This document shows, piece after piece, positions 8,669-17,114 of a DNA stretch of 64,000 nucleotides (positions are counted from its first letter, which is position 1; each line of letters begins with the position of its first letter). This DNA comes from Allobosea sp. Tri-44. GTDB lineage: Bacteria > Pseudomonadota > Alphaproteobacteria > Rhizobiales > Beijerinckiaceae. The position numbers were made by a program, and so were the translations under genes. The notes beneath the pieces were generated by a model, which had not been told where the DNA came from, searched no databases, and saw only the letters and a program-made list of their open reading frames with translations. The DNA lies in assembly GCF_004123845.1 (NCBI RefSeq), contig NZ_NBDP01000019.1:248001-312000 (forward strand). The letters are read 5' to 3'.

Positions 8669-9589
8669 ATGTGCCAGAACTGCCCCCAGCCGCAGGGTTT
8701 CCTTGCGGAGCTGATCGATAACGGGCTGCTGATCGACACCGGTGTCGACGGACTCTATGGCCGCAGCGGCCTGTTCGAGGAGGTCGTCGCCCAGTTCGAC
8801 GCGCTGATCACCCGCTATGGCGGAAAGGACGGCGCCGAGGTCGCGCGCTTCCCGCCGGCGATGAGTCGCAGCCATTTCGAGAAGAGCGGCTATCTCAAGA
8901 GCTTCCCGCAGCTCGCCGGCACGGTGCACTCCTTTGACGGCGACGAGCGCGCCCACGCCGAGCTACTGCACAATGTCGCCGAGGGCCATGACTGGACCGG
9001 CGGCCAGAAATCGACCGATGTCGTACTGACGCCGGCCGCCTGCTACGTGCTCTATCCGGTCGTGGCCAAGCGCGGGCCGCTCAAGCCGGATGGCGCGCTG
9101 TTCGACCTGCAATCCTATTGCTTCCGGCACGAGCCCTCGAAGGACCCGGCCCGGATGCAGCTCTTCCGGATGCGCGAATATGTCCGCTTCGGCACGCCCG
9201 AGCAGGTCACGGAGTTCCGTGCACTCTGGCTCGAGCGCGGCCAGGAGATGATGGCCTCGCTCGGCGTGCCCTTGCATGTCGACGTCGCCAACGACCCGTT
9301 CTTCGGCCGGGCCGGGCGCATGCTCGCCAACAACCAGCGCGACCAGCGCCTGAAGTTCGAGCTGCTGATCCCGATCGAGAGCGCGGAGAAGCCGACGGCC
9401 TGCCTCTCCTTCAACTACCATCAGGACCATTTCGGCACGACCTGGGGCATCGAGACCTCGGCCGGCGAGACCGCGCACACCGCCTGCGTCGGCTTCGGCA
9501 TGGAACGGGTCGCGCTCGCTTTGTTCAAGCACCATGGCTACGACGTCGCGCGTTGGCCGGCTGTGGTCCGCAACGTGCTCTGGCCGTGA
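8669..9589 (+). CDS. amino acid:[carrier protein] ligase (class II aaRS homologue), 306 aa
   Basis: Homologue of the catalytic core of methanogen-type seryl-tRNA synthetase, lacking any tRNA-binding domain (306 residues). Members described in Bradyrhizobium and Agrobacterium activate glycine or alanine with ATP and load it on the phosphopantetheine of a small carrier protein. Class II landmarks seen: motif 2 region [20 protein letters not shown] and motif 3 [12 protein letters not shown] zinc site of two Cys and one Glu fits Cys125, Glu170 and Cys273, with spacing that matches my memory of the family. It starts four bases after the flavoprotein gene. The carrier protein at 7184 is its obvious partner. 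Whether it uses Gly, Ala or another small amino acid cannot be fixed by eye. Confidence 0.92.
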   Translation: MCQNCPQPQGFLAELIDNGLLIDTGVDGLYGRSGLFEEVVAQFDALITRYGGKDGAEVARFPPAMSRSHFEKSGYLKSFPQLAGTVHSFDGDERAHAELLHNVAEGHDWTGGQKSTDVVLTPAACYVLYPVVAKRGPLKPDGALFDLQSYCFRHEPSKDPARMQLFRMREYVRFGTPEQVTEFRALWLERGQEMMASLGVPLHVDVANDPFFGRAGRMLANNQRDQRLKFELLIPIESAEKPTACLSFNYHQDHFGTTWGIETSAGETAHTACVGFGMERVALALFKHHGYDVARWPAVVRNVLWP

Positions 9590-9594
9590 GTGCG

Positions 9595-10608
9595 ATGACC
9601 GTCCAGCGGAAGATCGCCGAGCCCGCTGCCATGGCGGGCCGACTCCTGCCGGTCGATCCGCTCGCTTATATCAGGCATGCCATGCATGCCGGCGAGCGGC
9701 ACTGGCCGCAGACCAATTGCTATGCCGATCTCTGGATCGAGATTTTGCATGCGCTCGGCCTGGAGCCCGCGGCGGCCTTCGGCTTCACCGTCACCCAGGA
9801 TTTCGAGGGCGACCAGTTCACCTTCTTCAAGCCGCCGCTCGACGATCTCGAAGCGCTCTACGGCCTCAAGGTGACGGAGCTCGCGCTCTATGACGAGCTG
9901 ATCGGCCATATCGAGCAGCAGATCGCGCTGGGCCGCCTCGTCCTGCTCGAACTCGATTCCTTCTACATGCCCGACACGCGCGGCGTTTCCTATCGCGACA
10001 GCCACGGCAAGACGACGATCGCGGTGAACCGGCTCGACCGCGCCGCCCGCGAGCTCGACTATTTTCACAATGACGGTTTGCACCGCGCCGAAGGCGAGGA
10101 CTTCGACGGTTTGTTCCGGCTGCTCCCGGGGCAGATGCGCGAGGACACGCTCTTCCCCTATGCCGAGATGGTGCGGCTGCCGCAGCGCCGGCCGGACGAA
10201 GCGGCCCTGCGTGCGACCGCGCTGAAGCTGCTCGCCCGCCATGTCGGGCGTCGGCCGACGGACAATCCGGTCGCGGCCTTCCGCGCTGTCGCCACCGCGC
10301 AGGCCGAGGCGCTGGCCGAGCGGCCGGGCGCGGCCTTCCATCACTATGCCTTCAACACGCTGCGCCAGCTCGGCGCCAATTTCGAACTGCTCGCGAGCCA
10401 TCTGTCCTGGCTCGGCCAGAGCGTCGAAGGGCTGGATGCGGCTCGCGACGGCGCCTTGCGCATCGCCGAGGGCGCCAAGGTCGCGCAGTTCCACCTCGCC
10501 AGGGCGATCAAGCAGAAGCGCTTCGAGCGTCTCGATGCGACGCTTGCCGGGCTCGTCGGCGAATACGATCAGGTCAGCGAAGCGCTCGGCCAGCGCTTCC
10601 CCGGCTGA
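9595..10608 (+). CDS. DUF1839 family protein, candidate BtrH-like aminoacyl transferase, 337 aa
   Basis: Recognised as DUF1839, a family often found beside amino acid:[carrier protein] ligases. The N-terminal half resembles the butirosin BtrH acyltransferase layout: a Cys after a short helix (Cys42 in TNCYADLWIEILHALG), a strand and loop GRLVLLELDSFYMPD (residues 113-127), a His (His137 in DSHGK), then a hydrophobic strand and Asp160 in DYFHND. BtrH moves an acyl group from a carrier protein to an amine through a papain-like Cys-His pair. I infer a similar transfer here; it is not proven. The C-terminal half is helical. Start: ATG at 9595, with a coupled GTG at 9586 overlapping the ligase stop as alternative. 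No signal peptide, so it acts in the cytoplasm. Confidence 0.82.
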   Translation: MTVQRKIAEPAAMAGRLLPVDPLAYIRHAMHAGERHWPQTNCYADLWIEILHALGLEPAAAFGFTVTQDFEGDQFTFFKPPLDDLEALYGLKVTELALYDELIGHIEQQIALGRLVLLELDSFYMPDTRGVSYRDSHGKTTIAVNRLDRAARELDYFHNDGLHRAEGEDFDGLFRLLPGQMREDTLFPYAEMVRLPQRRPDEAALRATALKLLARHVGRRPTDNPVAAFRAVATAQAEALAERPGAAFHHYAFNTLRQLGANFELLASHLSWLGQSVEGLDAARDGALRIAEGAKVAQFHLARAIKQKRFERLDATLAGLVGEYDQVSEALGQRFPG

Positions 10609-10611
10609 GTG

Positions 10612-13095
10612 ATGGCCCGCATCGTCGCGCGTAGCGGGGAACGGGTGGAGCCGCTCGCGGACTGGTCCTGGCTCGCGACCCAGGCCGATGCCGCTGCGAC
10701 GCCGGCCGACTTGCCGGTTGAGGGCGAGTGGCAGGATGCCGCTGTGCCGGGCACGGTCGCCGGCACGCTGCGCTCCCTCGGTCGGCTCGACGACGCCAGC
10801 GCGAACGCGATCGGTCAGCAGGATCACTGGTATCGCACACGGCTGCCCAAGCCTTTCAGCGGACGCCTTCGCTTCGAAGGGTTGGCGACCGTCACAGAGA
10901 TCTGGGTCGGGGGTGCCAAACAGGCCGACAGTGTTTCCATGTTTGCGCCTGTCGAGTTCGCCGTCGATTGCCCGGCCGGGACGGAGATCGCACTGTGCTT
11001 CCGCGCTCTGGCGCCGAAGCTCGCCGCCGCGCCGCGCCGCGCCCGCTGGCGGCCGGCGATGATCCAGCCCAACGCTCTGCGCTGGTTCCGCACCAGCGCG
11101 CTCGGCTCGATGCCGGGCTGGTGCCCGCCGGGCCTGCCGACCGGGCCGTATCGTCCAGTATTGCGGATCGAGAGCGCAGCGGACGCGGCAAGGATCGAAG
11201 CCGTTGACCTGCGCACGAGCTATGACAGGCGGACGGGGACCGTTGCGCTCGCCCTGACGCTCGCCGCCAACTCGCCGCTGCCACGTGGTGCCACCATGCG
11301 CTGTGCCGGCGGTGAAGCGGTTCTGCATACAGGTGGCGGTGGTCAATTAGCCGGCACATTGTCTCTGCCCGGTATCGCACCCTGGTTCCCGCATACCCAT
11401 GGTGAGCCAGCGCTGCATGATCTCACTCTGGTGTTCGACGGCGAGACGATTGATCTCGGCCGCGTCGGCTTCCGTTCGCTCGACGTCGATCGTGGCGCCG
11501 ATGGCGAAGGCTTCGGCCTGATCGTCAACGGCGTACCGGTGTTCTGCCGCGGCGCCTGCTGGAGCAATGCCGACGTCACGACGTTGGCCGGCGGCCGCAC
11601 CGCCTACGAGCCCTGGCTCAGGCTGGCGCGCGAGGCCGGGATGAACATGATCCGCCTGCCCGGCGTGATGACCTATGAGGACGACGCCTTCTTCGCGCTT
11701 TGCGACGAGCTCGGCATCATGGTCTGGCAGGAGATGATGCTGGCCAATTTCGACTATCCGCAGAGCGATGCCGGCTTCCGCGCGGCGATCAAGGGGGAGG
11801 CGGAAGCGCGGCTGGGCCGCACGCAGGGTTCGCCGAGCCTCGCCGTGCTCTGCGGCGGCAGCGAGGTCTTCCAGCAATCGGCGATGCTGGGCGCGCCGCC
11901 GGAGGCCTGGTCCGGTCCGGTCTTCGACGAGGTCTTGCCGGAGGCGGTCGCCGCCTTGCGGCCCGACATCGCCTATGTCCCGAACTCGCCCTCGGGCGGG
12001 CCGCTGCCCTTCGTCGCCGACAAGGGCGTGACGCATTACTACGGCGTCGGCGCCTATATGCGCGGGCTCGACGATGCACGCCTTGCCAATGTGCGCTTCG
12101 CGGCCGAGAGCCTCGCCTTCGCCAATGTGCCGGAGGAGGTCTCGCTGCGCGGCGGCAAACCGCCGGCGATCACGCATCATCCCGACTGGAAGCGCGCCGT
12201 GCCGCGCGATGCCGGCGCCTCCTGGGATTTCGAGGATGTGCGCGATCACTATCTGGAGCGGCTCTACGGGCTCGATCCGGCGCATCTGCGGCGCGAGGAT
12301 CCCGAGCGCTATTTCGCCTTGTCGCGCGCGACCGTTGCCGAGGTGATGGAAGAGACTTTCGCCGAATGGCGCCGGCCGGCCTCGCCGACACGCGGGGCAC
12401 TGGTCTGGCTGCTGCAGGATCTCCAGCCCGGCGCCGGCTGGGGCGTGATCGCCAGCGATGGCGAGCCGAAATCCGCCTGGTACGGGCTCGCCCGCGCCTT
12501 CCGGCCGGTCCAGCTCGCGCTCACCGACGAGGGCGTCAACGGGCTTGCTCTGCATGTCATCAACGAACGGCCCGAGCCGCTGGCCGCGACGGTCGAATTG
12601 ACCTGCTGGCGCGCTGGCGAGGTCGCGGTCATCAAGGCCAAGCGCGACGTCGCGCTCGCTCCGCGCTCTGCGATCACGCTGTCGGCCTTCGAGCTGATCG
12701 GTCGCTTCTTCGACATCGCCTATGCCTATCGCTTCGGCCCACCCGGACATGACGTGACCTCGGCCGTGCTGCGCGATGCCACCAGCGGCGTGGTGCTGGC
12801 CGAGGCCTTCCATTTCCCGCTCGGGCGCGGTCATGAGCGGCATCACTGCGGGCTTGTCGCGCAGTTGAAGCGCGAGGGTGACGATTGGATGCTCATGCTC
12901 TCGACCCAGCGCTTGGCGCAATCGGTCGAGATCATCGACCATGGCTGGCGGCCGGAGCGGAACTGGTTCCACCTGGCGCCGGGTGAGCTGCGGCGCGTCC
13001 GCCTGCTGCAACGCGAAGGCGCCAGTGGCGCACCGACGGGTGAAGTCCGCGCCGTCAACGCGATCGATCGCGCGAGCTACGCGGCGGGAGGATGA
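10612..13095 (+). CDS. glycoside hydrolase family 2 (beta-mannosidase-like), 827 aa
   Basis: GH2 organisation: a jelly-roll sugar-binding domain (about residues 20-200), an immunoglobulin-like sandwich (about 200-300), a TIM barrel (about 300-620) and C-terminal beta domains. The likely acid/base is Glu418 in LCGGSEVFQQ and the likely nucleophile Glu499 in FAAESLAFAN, so both catalytic glutamates look present. There is no signal peptide, which places the enzyme in the cytoplasm. The start follows the DUF1839 stop directly (GTG at 10609, ATG at 10612). As the last gene of the carrier-protein operon it hints that the aminoacyl acceptor or product is a glycoside, perhaps a saccharide made by the polysaccharide genes next door. 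That link is inference. Beta-mannosidase is a family resemblance, not an assigned activity. Confidence 0.82.
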   Translation: MARIVARSGERVEPLADWSWLATQADAAATPADLPVEGEWQDAAVPGTVAGTLRSLGRLDDASANAIGQQDHWYRTRLPKPFSGRLRFEGLATVTEIWVGGAKQADSVSMFAPVEFAVDCPAGTEIALCFRALAPKLAAAPRRARWRPAMIQPNALRWFRTSALGSMPGWCPPGLPTGPYRPVLRIESAADAARIEAVDLRTSYDRRTGTVALALTLAANSPLPRGATMRCAGGEAVLHTGGGGQLAGTLSLPGIAPWFPHTHGEPALHDLTLVFDGETIDLGRVGFRSLDVDRGADGEGFGLIVNGVPVFCRGACWSNADVTTLAGGRTAYEPWLRLAREAGMNMIRLPGVMTYEDDAFFALCDELGIMVWQEMMLANFDYPQSDAGFRAAIKGEAEARLGRTQGSPSLAVLCGGSEVFQQSAMLGAPPEAWSGPVFDEVLPEAVAALRPDIAYVPNSPSGGPLPFVADKGVTHYYGVGAYMRGLDDARLANVRFAAESLAFANVPEEVSLRGGKPPAITHHPDWKRAVPRDAGASWDFEDVRDHYLERLYGLDPAHLRREDPERYFALSRATVAEVMEETFAEWRRPASPTRGALVWLLQDLQPGAGWGVIASDGEPKSAWYGLARAFRPVQLALTDEGVNGLALHVINERPEPLAATVELTCWRAGEVAVIKAKRDVALAPRSAITLSAFELIGRFFDIAYAYRFGPPGHDVTSAVLRDATSGVVLAEAFHFPLGRGHERHHCGLVAQLKREGDDWMLMLSTQRLAQSVEIIDHGWRPERNWFHLAPGELRRVRLLQREGASGAPTGEVRAVNAIDRASYAAGG

Positions 13096-13097
13096 GA

Positions 13098-13117
13098 GCG
13101 GCGGTTTCGGCCGCCGC
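13098..13117. terminator. GC hairpin between convergent operons
   Basis: A seven-base-pair GC stem (arms 13098-13104 and 13111-13117, six-base loop) lies in the 28-base gap between the stops of the GH2 gene and fdsD. It has no T-run on either side, so it is at best a weak or Rho-assisted bidirectional terminator. Confidence 0.35.
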
Positions 13118-13123
13118 GGCCGT

Positions 13124-13393
13124 CTATCCGATTGGCGCGGGCCTTACCTTGGCGCGCGCCTGCTGCACGAGCGGTGACAGGACCGACATATCCGTCTCGA
13201 AGCCGGTGCGGAAATCCTCGCGCATGCGCTTCGTCCAGAACTGGTTGATGTGATCGGCGATCGCGGCGATCGCCTCCTCGTCGGGGTAGGACTTGAAGAA
13301 GTCGCCGATCTGGTTGGCCATGGCGGCAAGTTTGGCGAGATTCTCGCCTGCATGATCCCGGGTCGTCACGTCGCTGCTCTTCGCCTCGATCAT
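13124..13393 (-). CDS. fdsD: formate dehydrogenase delta subunit, 89 aa
   Basis: Small helical protein of 89 residues matching the FdsD family, found with NAD-dependent molybdenum formate dehydrogenases. The core shows the typical pattern LAAMANQIGDFFKSYP followed by IADHINQFWTKRMR. It is the last gene of fdsGBA-fdhD-fdsD. Its start overlaps the fdhD stop by four bases. FdsD is needed for assembly or stability of the active enzyme in relatives, but its precise role is less clear than that of the catalytic subunits. Confidence 0.93.
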   Translation of the reverse strand: MIEAKSSDVTTRDHAGENLAKLAAMANQIGDFFKSYPDEEAIAAIADHINQFWTKRMREDFRTGFETDMSVLSPLVQQARAKVRPAPIG

Positions 13394-14235
13394 CTGGCTT
13401 CGCTCTCCACTGTGTCGGCCAGGCGCCCGGCGAAGACGGTCGCGGAGTCTGCACGGGCGATGCAGACCAGGGTCAGGTCGAGCGCGTTCGCCCGCTCGAT
13501 CGCCAGCGAGGTCGGCGCCGAGATCGAGACGAGCGCGCCGGCTCCAAAGATCGCCGCCTTCTCGACCATCTCGAAGGAGGCGCGGCTGGTGACCAGCACG
13601 AAGCCATCGCTCGCATCATGGCCGGCGCGCAGGCGGGCGCCGATCAGCTTGTCCAAGGCATTGTGTCGGCCGACATCCTCGCGCACCGCCAGGATCGCGC
13701 CGTCGCGGCCGCACCAGGCGGCGGCATGGACCGAGCGGGTCAGCCGATGCAATGGCTGCTGGCGTTCGAGCGCTCCGAGTGCGGCAGCGATCGCCGCGGG
13801 CGTAATCGGCCTCGCCTGGGCCGTGCGTGCTTCGGCTGTCGGCAGGTCGGCGAGCGCCTCGACGCCGCAGAGCCCGCAGGAGGTGCGGCCCGAGAGGTTG
13901 CGGCGGCGCGCCAGGTGCTCGCGGAAGCGGCCAGGAGCCAGCTCGACGGTGACGATGATGCCATCCTGCTGCGGGGCGGTCGCGATCGACCTGATCTCGT
14001 CAACGCTGTGGACGATGCCCTCGGTCAAGCTGAAGCCGGCAACGAAGTCCTCGATATCCGACGGCGTCGCCATCATCACCGCATAGGGCAGATTGCCGTA
14101 GACGATGTTGATCGGAGCCTCGACCGCGACCTCGGCACTGGCATCGACAATGCGCTCTGCGGCGCCGAAGCTGATGGTCCGGACGGCGACCGCATGGCTC
14201 GCCGGCGGCTGGGCGGGCGGGCTATTCCGCGGCAT
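13390..14235 (-). CDS. fdhD: formate dehydrogenase accessory sulfurtransferase FdhD
   Basis: 281 residues matching FdhD/FdsC, which carries sulfur from the cysteine desulfurase to the bis-MGD molybdenum cofactor before insertion into formate dehydrogenase. The CxxC loop that carries the sulfur is present at Cys120/Cys123 (SCGLCG). The C-terminal GREDVGRHNALDK-type motif, here REDVGRHNALDKLIG, is also intact. The gene begins inside the end of fdsA (14-base overlap), so the two are coupled. Position between fdsA and fdsD matches the standard operon order. Confidence 0.96.
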   Translation of the reverse strand: MPRNSPPAQPPASHAVAVRTISFGAAERIVDASAEVAVEAPINIVYGNLPYAVMMATPSDIEDFVAGFSLTEGIVHSVDEIRSIATAPQQDGIIVTVELAPGRFREHLARRRNLSGRTSCGLCGVEALADLPTAEARTAQARPITPAAIAAALGALERQQPLHRLTRSVHAAAWCGRDGAILAVREDVGRHNALDKLIGARLRAGHDASDGFVLVTSRASFEMVEKAAIFGAGALVSISAPTSLAIERANALDLTLVCIARADSATVFAGRLADTVESEAR

Positions 14236-17104
14236 CGGGCAGGCGTCCCGCGATCAGGCGCAGCGAGACATCCTGCTCGCGATTGCGCTCCTGCCATTCG
14301 GAATAGTAGTTCGTCCTGCGGACCTCGACCGCGGTGACCTTGTATTCCGGACAGTTCGTCGCCCAGTCGGAATAGTCGGTGGTGATGACGTTGGCGCCAG
14401 TCTCTGCGTGGTGGAAGGTGGTGTAGACCACGCCTGGCTGCATCCGCTCCGAGATCTCGGCGCGCAGCGAGATGTCGCCCGAGCGGCTGGCGAGCGCGAC
14501 GAGGTCGCCGCCCTTGATGCCGCGGCTTTCGGCGTCGAAGGGATGGATCTCCAGCACGTCCTCGTCGTGCCAGGCCTGGTTCTCGGTGCGCCTGGTCTGA
14601 GCGCCGACATTGTACTGCGAGAGGATGCGCCCGGTCGTCAGGATCAGCGGGAAGCGCGGACCGGTGCGCTCCTGCGTCGGCACGTATTCCGTGATCATGA
14701 ACTTGCCCTTGCCGCGCACGAAGCGGTCGACATGCATCAGCGGCGTGCCGGCCGGAGCCTTGTCGTTGCAGGGCCACTGCACTGAGCCGAGCTCATCGAG
14801 CTTCTTGTAGCTCACGCCGGCGAAGGTCGGGGTCAGCAGGGCAACCTCATCCATGATCTCGCTCGGATGGCCGTAGCTCATCTCGAGACCCAGCGCTCGC
14901 GCCAGGTCGATCGTAACCTGGAACTCGGCCTTGCCGGAGAGCGGCATCATCACCTGCCGGACGCGGTTGATGCGGCGCTCGGCATTGGTGAAGGTGCCGT
15001 CCTTCTCCAGGAAGGAGGAGCCCGGCAGGAAGACATGGGCGTATTTCGCCGTCTCGTTGAGGAACAGGTCCTGGATGACGACGCATTCCATCGCGGCGAG
15101 GCCGGCGGTGACGTGCTGGGTGTTCGGGTCGGACTGGGCGATGTCCTCGCCCTGGACATAGAGCCCCTTGAAGCTGCCGCCGACCGCCTCGTCGAGCATA
15201 TTGGGGATGCGCAGCCCCTGCTCGGAATCGAGCGCAACGCCCCAGAGCTTCTCGAACATGTCGCGCGTGGCATCGTCGGAGACATGGCGGTAGCCGGTGA
15301 ACTCGTGCGGGAACGAGCCCATGTCGCAGGAGCCCTGGACATTGTTCTGGCCGCGTAGCGGGTTCACGCCGACGCCCTCGCGCCCGATATTGCCGGTCGC
15401 CATGGCGATATTGGCCATGCCCATCACCATGGTCGAGCCCTGGCTGTGCTCGGTGACGCCGAGGCCGTAGAAGATCGCGCCATTGCCGCCGGTGGCGTAG
15501 AGCCGGGCCGCAGCGCGCAGGTCAGCCGCCGGCACGCCGGTATATTGCTCGCTCGCCTCGGGCGAATTGCGCTCCTCGGCGACGAAACGGGCCCAGACCT
15601 CGAAATCGGCGAGGTCGCAGCGCTCGCGGACATAATCCTCGTCGATCAGCCCCTCGGTGACGATAACATGGGCGAGCGCGTTGACCAGCGCGACATTGGT
15701 GCCGGGCCTGAGCTGGAGATGGTACTCGGCCTTGACGTGCGGCGACTTCACCATGTCGATGCGGCGCGGGTCGGCGACGATGACCCTGGCGCCCTGGCGG
15801 ATGCGCTTCTTCATCCTGGAGGCGAAGACCGGGTGGCCGTCGGTCGGGTTGGCGCCGATGACCAGGATGACGTCGGCCTTCTCGACCGATTTGAAGTCCT
15901 GCGTGCCGGCCGAGGTGCCGAGCGTGGTTTTCAGGCCATAGCCGGTCGGCGAGTGGCAGACGCGGGCGCAGGTGTCGACATTGTTGTTGCGGAAGCCGGC
16001 GCGCACCAATTTCTGGACGAGGTAGACCTCTTCATTGGTGCAGCGCGAGGAGGTGATAGCGCCGAGCGATTCCCGGCCATATTTGGCCTGGATGCGCTTG
16101 AACTCGCTGGCGGCGTAGTTGATCGCGTACTCCCAGGAGACCTCACGCCAGGGATCGGTGATCTTCTCGCGGATCATCGGCTTGATCATGCGGTCCTTAT
16201 GGGTCGCATAGCCCCAGGCAAAGCGGCCCTTGACGCAGGAATGGCCTTCGTTCGCCTTGCCGTCCTTGTAGGGCACCATGCGCACGACGCGGTCGCCCTG
16301 CATCTCCGCCTTGAACGAGCAGCCGACGCCGCAATAGGCGCAGGTCGTGACCTTGGAATGCTCGGGCTGGCCGAGCTCGATCACCTTGTTCTCCATCAGC
16401 GTCGCGGTCGGGCAGGCCTGCACGCAGGCGCCACAGGAGACGCATTCCGAGCCGAGGAAGTCGGTCGGGCCAGCAGCGACGCGCGAATCGAAACCGCGGC
16501 CGGTAATCGTCAGCGCGAAGGTGCCCTGCACCTCGGCGCAGGCGCGCACGCAGCGATTGCAGACGATGCACTTGCTGGGATCGTAGGTGAAATAAGGGTT
16601 CGAGGTGTCCTTGGGCAGCCAGTTCTCGTTGGCGTAGCCCTCGGAGCTCGCCGGCTTGACGTGGTTCTCGCCCTCATAGCCGTAGCGCACCTCGCGCAGG
16701 CCGACGCTGCCGGCCATGTCCTGCAGTTCGCAATCGCCATTGGCCGAACAGGTCAGGCAGTCGAGCGGATGGTCGGAGATGTAGAGCTCCATCACACCCT
16801 TGCGCAGGCCGGACAGGTTCTCCGACTGCGTGCGGACGATCATGCCGTCCTCGGCCGGCGTGGTGCAGGAAGCGGGCGTTCCGCGCCGACCCTCGATCTC
16901 GACCAGGCAGAGCCGGCAGGAGCCGAAAGGTTCGAGCGAGTCGGTGGCGCAGAGCTTGGGTATCTTGGTGCCGAGGCTCATCGCCGCCGCCATCACCGAG
17001 GTTCCGGCCGGGACGGTGACGCTCTCGCCGTCGATCGTCAGCGTGACCGTCTTCTCGGCGACCCGGATCGGCGTTCCGAAATCGATTTCCTTGATCAGGC
17101 TCAT
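14222..17104 (-). CDS. fdsA: NAD-dependent formate dehydrogenase alpha (catalytic) subunit, 960 aa
   Basis: Large molybdenum subunit that oxidises formate to CO2. Domains in order: a [2Fe-2S] ferredoxin domain (Cys52, 63, 66, 80); a His-Cys3 [4Fe-4S] site (His112, Cys116, 119, 125); two ferredoxin-type [4Fe-4S] sites (Cys179-189 and Cys221-231); a [4Fe-4S] site next to the cofactor (Cys255, 258, 262, 290); then the bis-MGD domains. The active-site pair is Cys383-His384 in TCARVCHSPTGYG, a cysteine ligand rather than selenocysteine, so the enzyme does not need SelC. All clusters look complete. Electrons pass to FdsB/FdsG and NAD+. It is followed by fdhD and preceded ten bases away by fdsB. Confidence 0.97.
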   Translation of the reverse strand: MSLIKEIDFGTPIRVAEKTVTLTIDGESVTVPAGTSVMAAAMSLGTKIPKLCATDSLEPFGSCRLCLVEIEGRRGTPASCTTPAEDGMIVRTQSENLSGLRKGVMELYISDHPLDCLTCSANGDCELQDMAGSVGLREVRYGYEGENHVKPASSEGYANENWLPKDTSNPYFTYDPSKCIVCNRCVRACAEVQGTFALTITGRGFDSRVAAGPTDFLGSECVSCGACVQACPTATLMENKVIELGQPEHSKVTTCAYCGVGCSFKAEMQGDRVVRMVPYKDGKANEGHSCVKGRFAWGYATHKDRMIKPMIREKITDPWREVSWEYAINYAASEFKRIQAKYGRESLGAITSSRCTNEEVYLVQKLVRAGFRNNNVDTCARVCHSPTGYGLKTTLGTSAGTQDFKSVEKADVILVIGANPTDGHPVFASRMKKRIRQGARVIVADPRRIDMVKSPHVKAEYHLQLRPGTNVALVNALAHVIVTEGLIDEDYVRERCDLADFEVWARFVAEERNSPEASEQYTGVPAADLRAAARLYATGGNGAIFYGLGVTEHSQGSTMVMGMANIAMATGNIGREGVGVNPLRGQNNVQGSCDMGSFPHEFTGYRHVSDDATRDMFEKLWGVALDSEQGLRIPNMLDEAVGGSFKGLYVQGEDIAQSDPNTQHVTAGLAAMECVVIQDLFLNETAKYAHVFLPGSSFLEKDGTFTNAERRINRVRQVMMPLSGKAEFQVTIDLARALGLEMSYGHPSEIMDEVALLTPTFAGVSYKKLDELGSVQWPCNDKAPAGTPLMHVDRFVRGKGKFMITEYVPTQERTGPRFPLILTTGRILSQYNVGAQTRRTENQAWHDEDVLEIHPFDAESRGIKGGDLVALASRSGDISLRAEISERMQPGVVYTTFHHAETGANVITTDYSDWATNCPEYKVTAVEVRRTNYYSEWQERNREQDVSLRLIAGRLPDAAE

Positions 17105-17114
17105 CGATGTCTCC

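Noticed and set aside
9538-13011. Two long minus-strand frames opposite the ligase, DUF1839 and GH2 genes.
   Set aside because: They mirror genes with clear motifs on the plus strand and have shadow-type composition.
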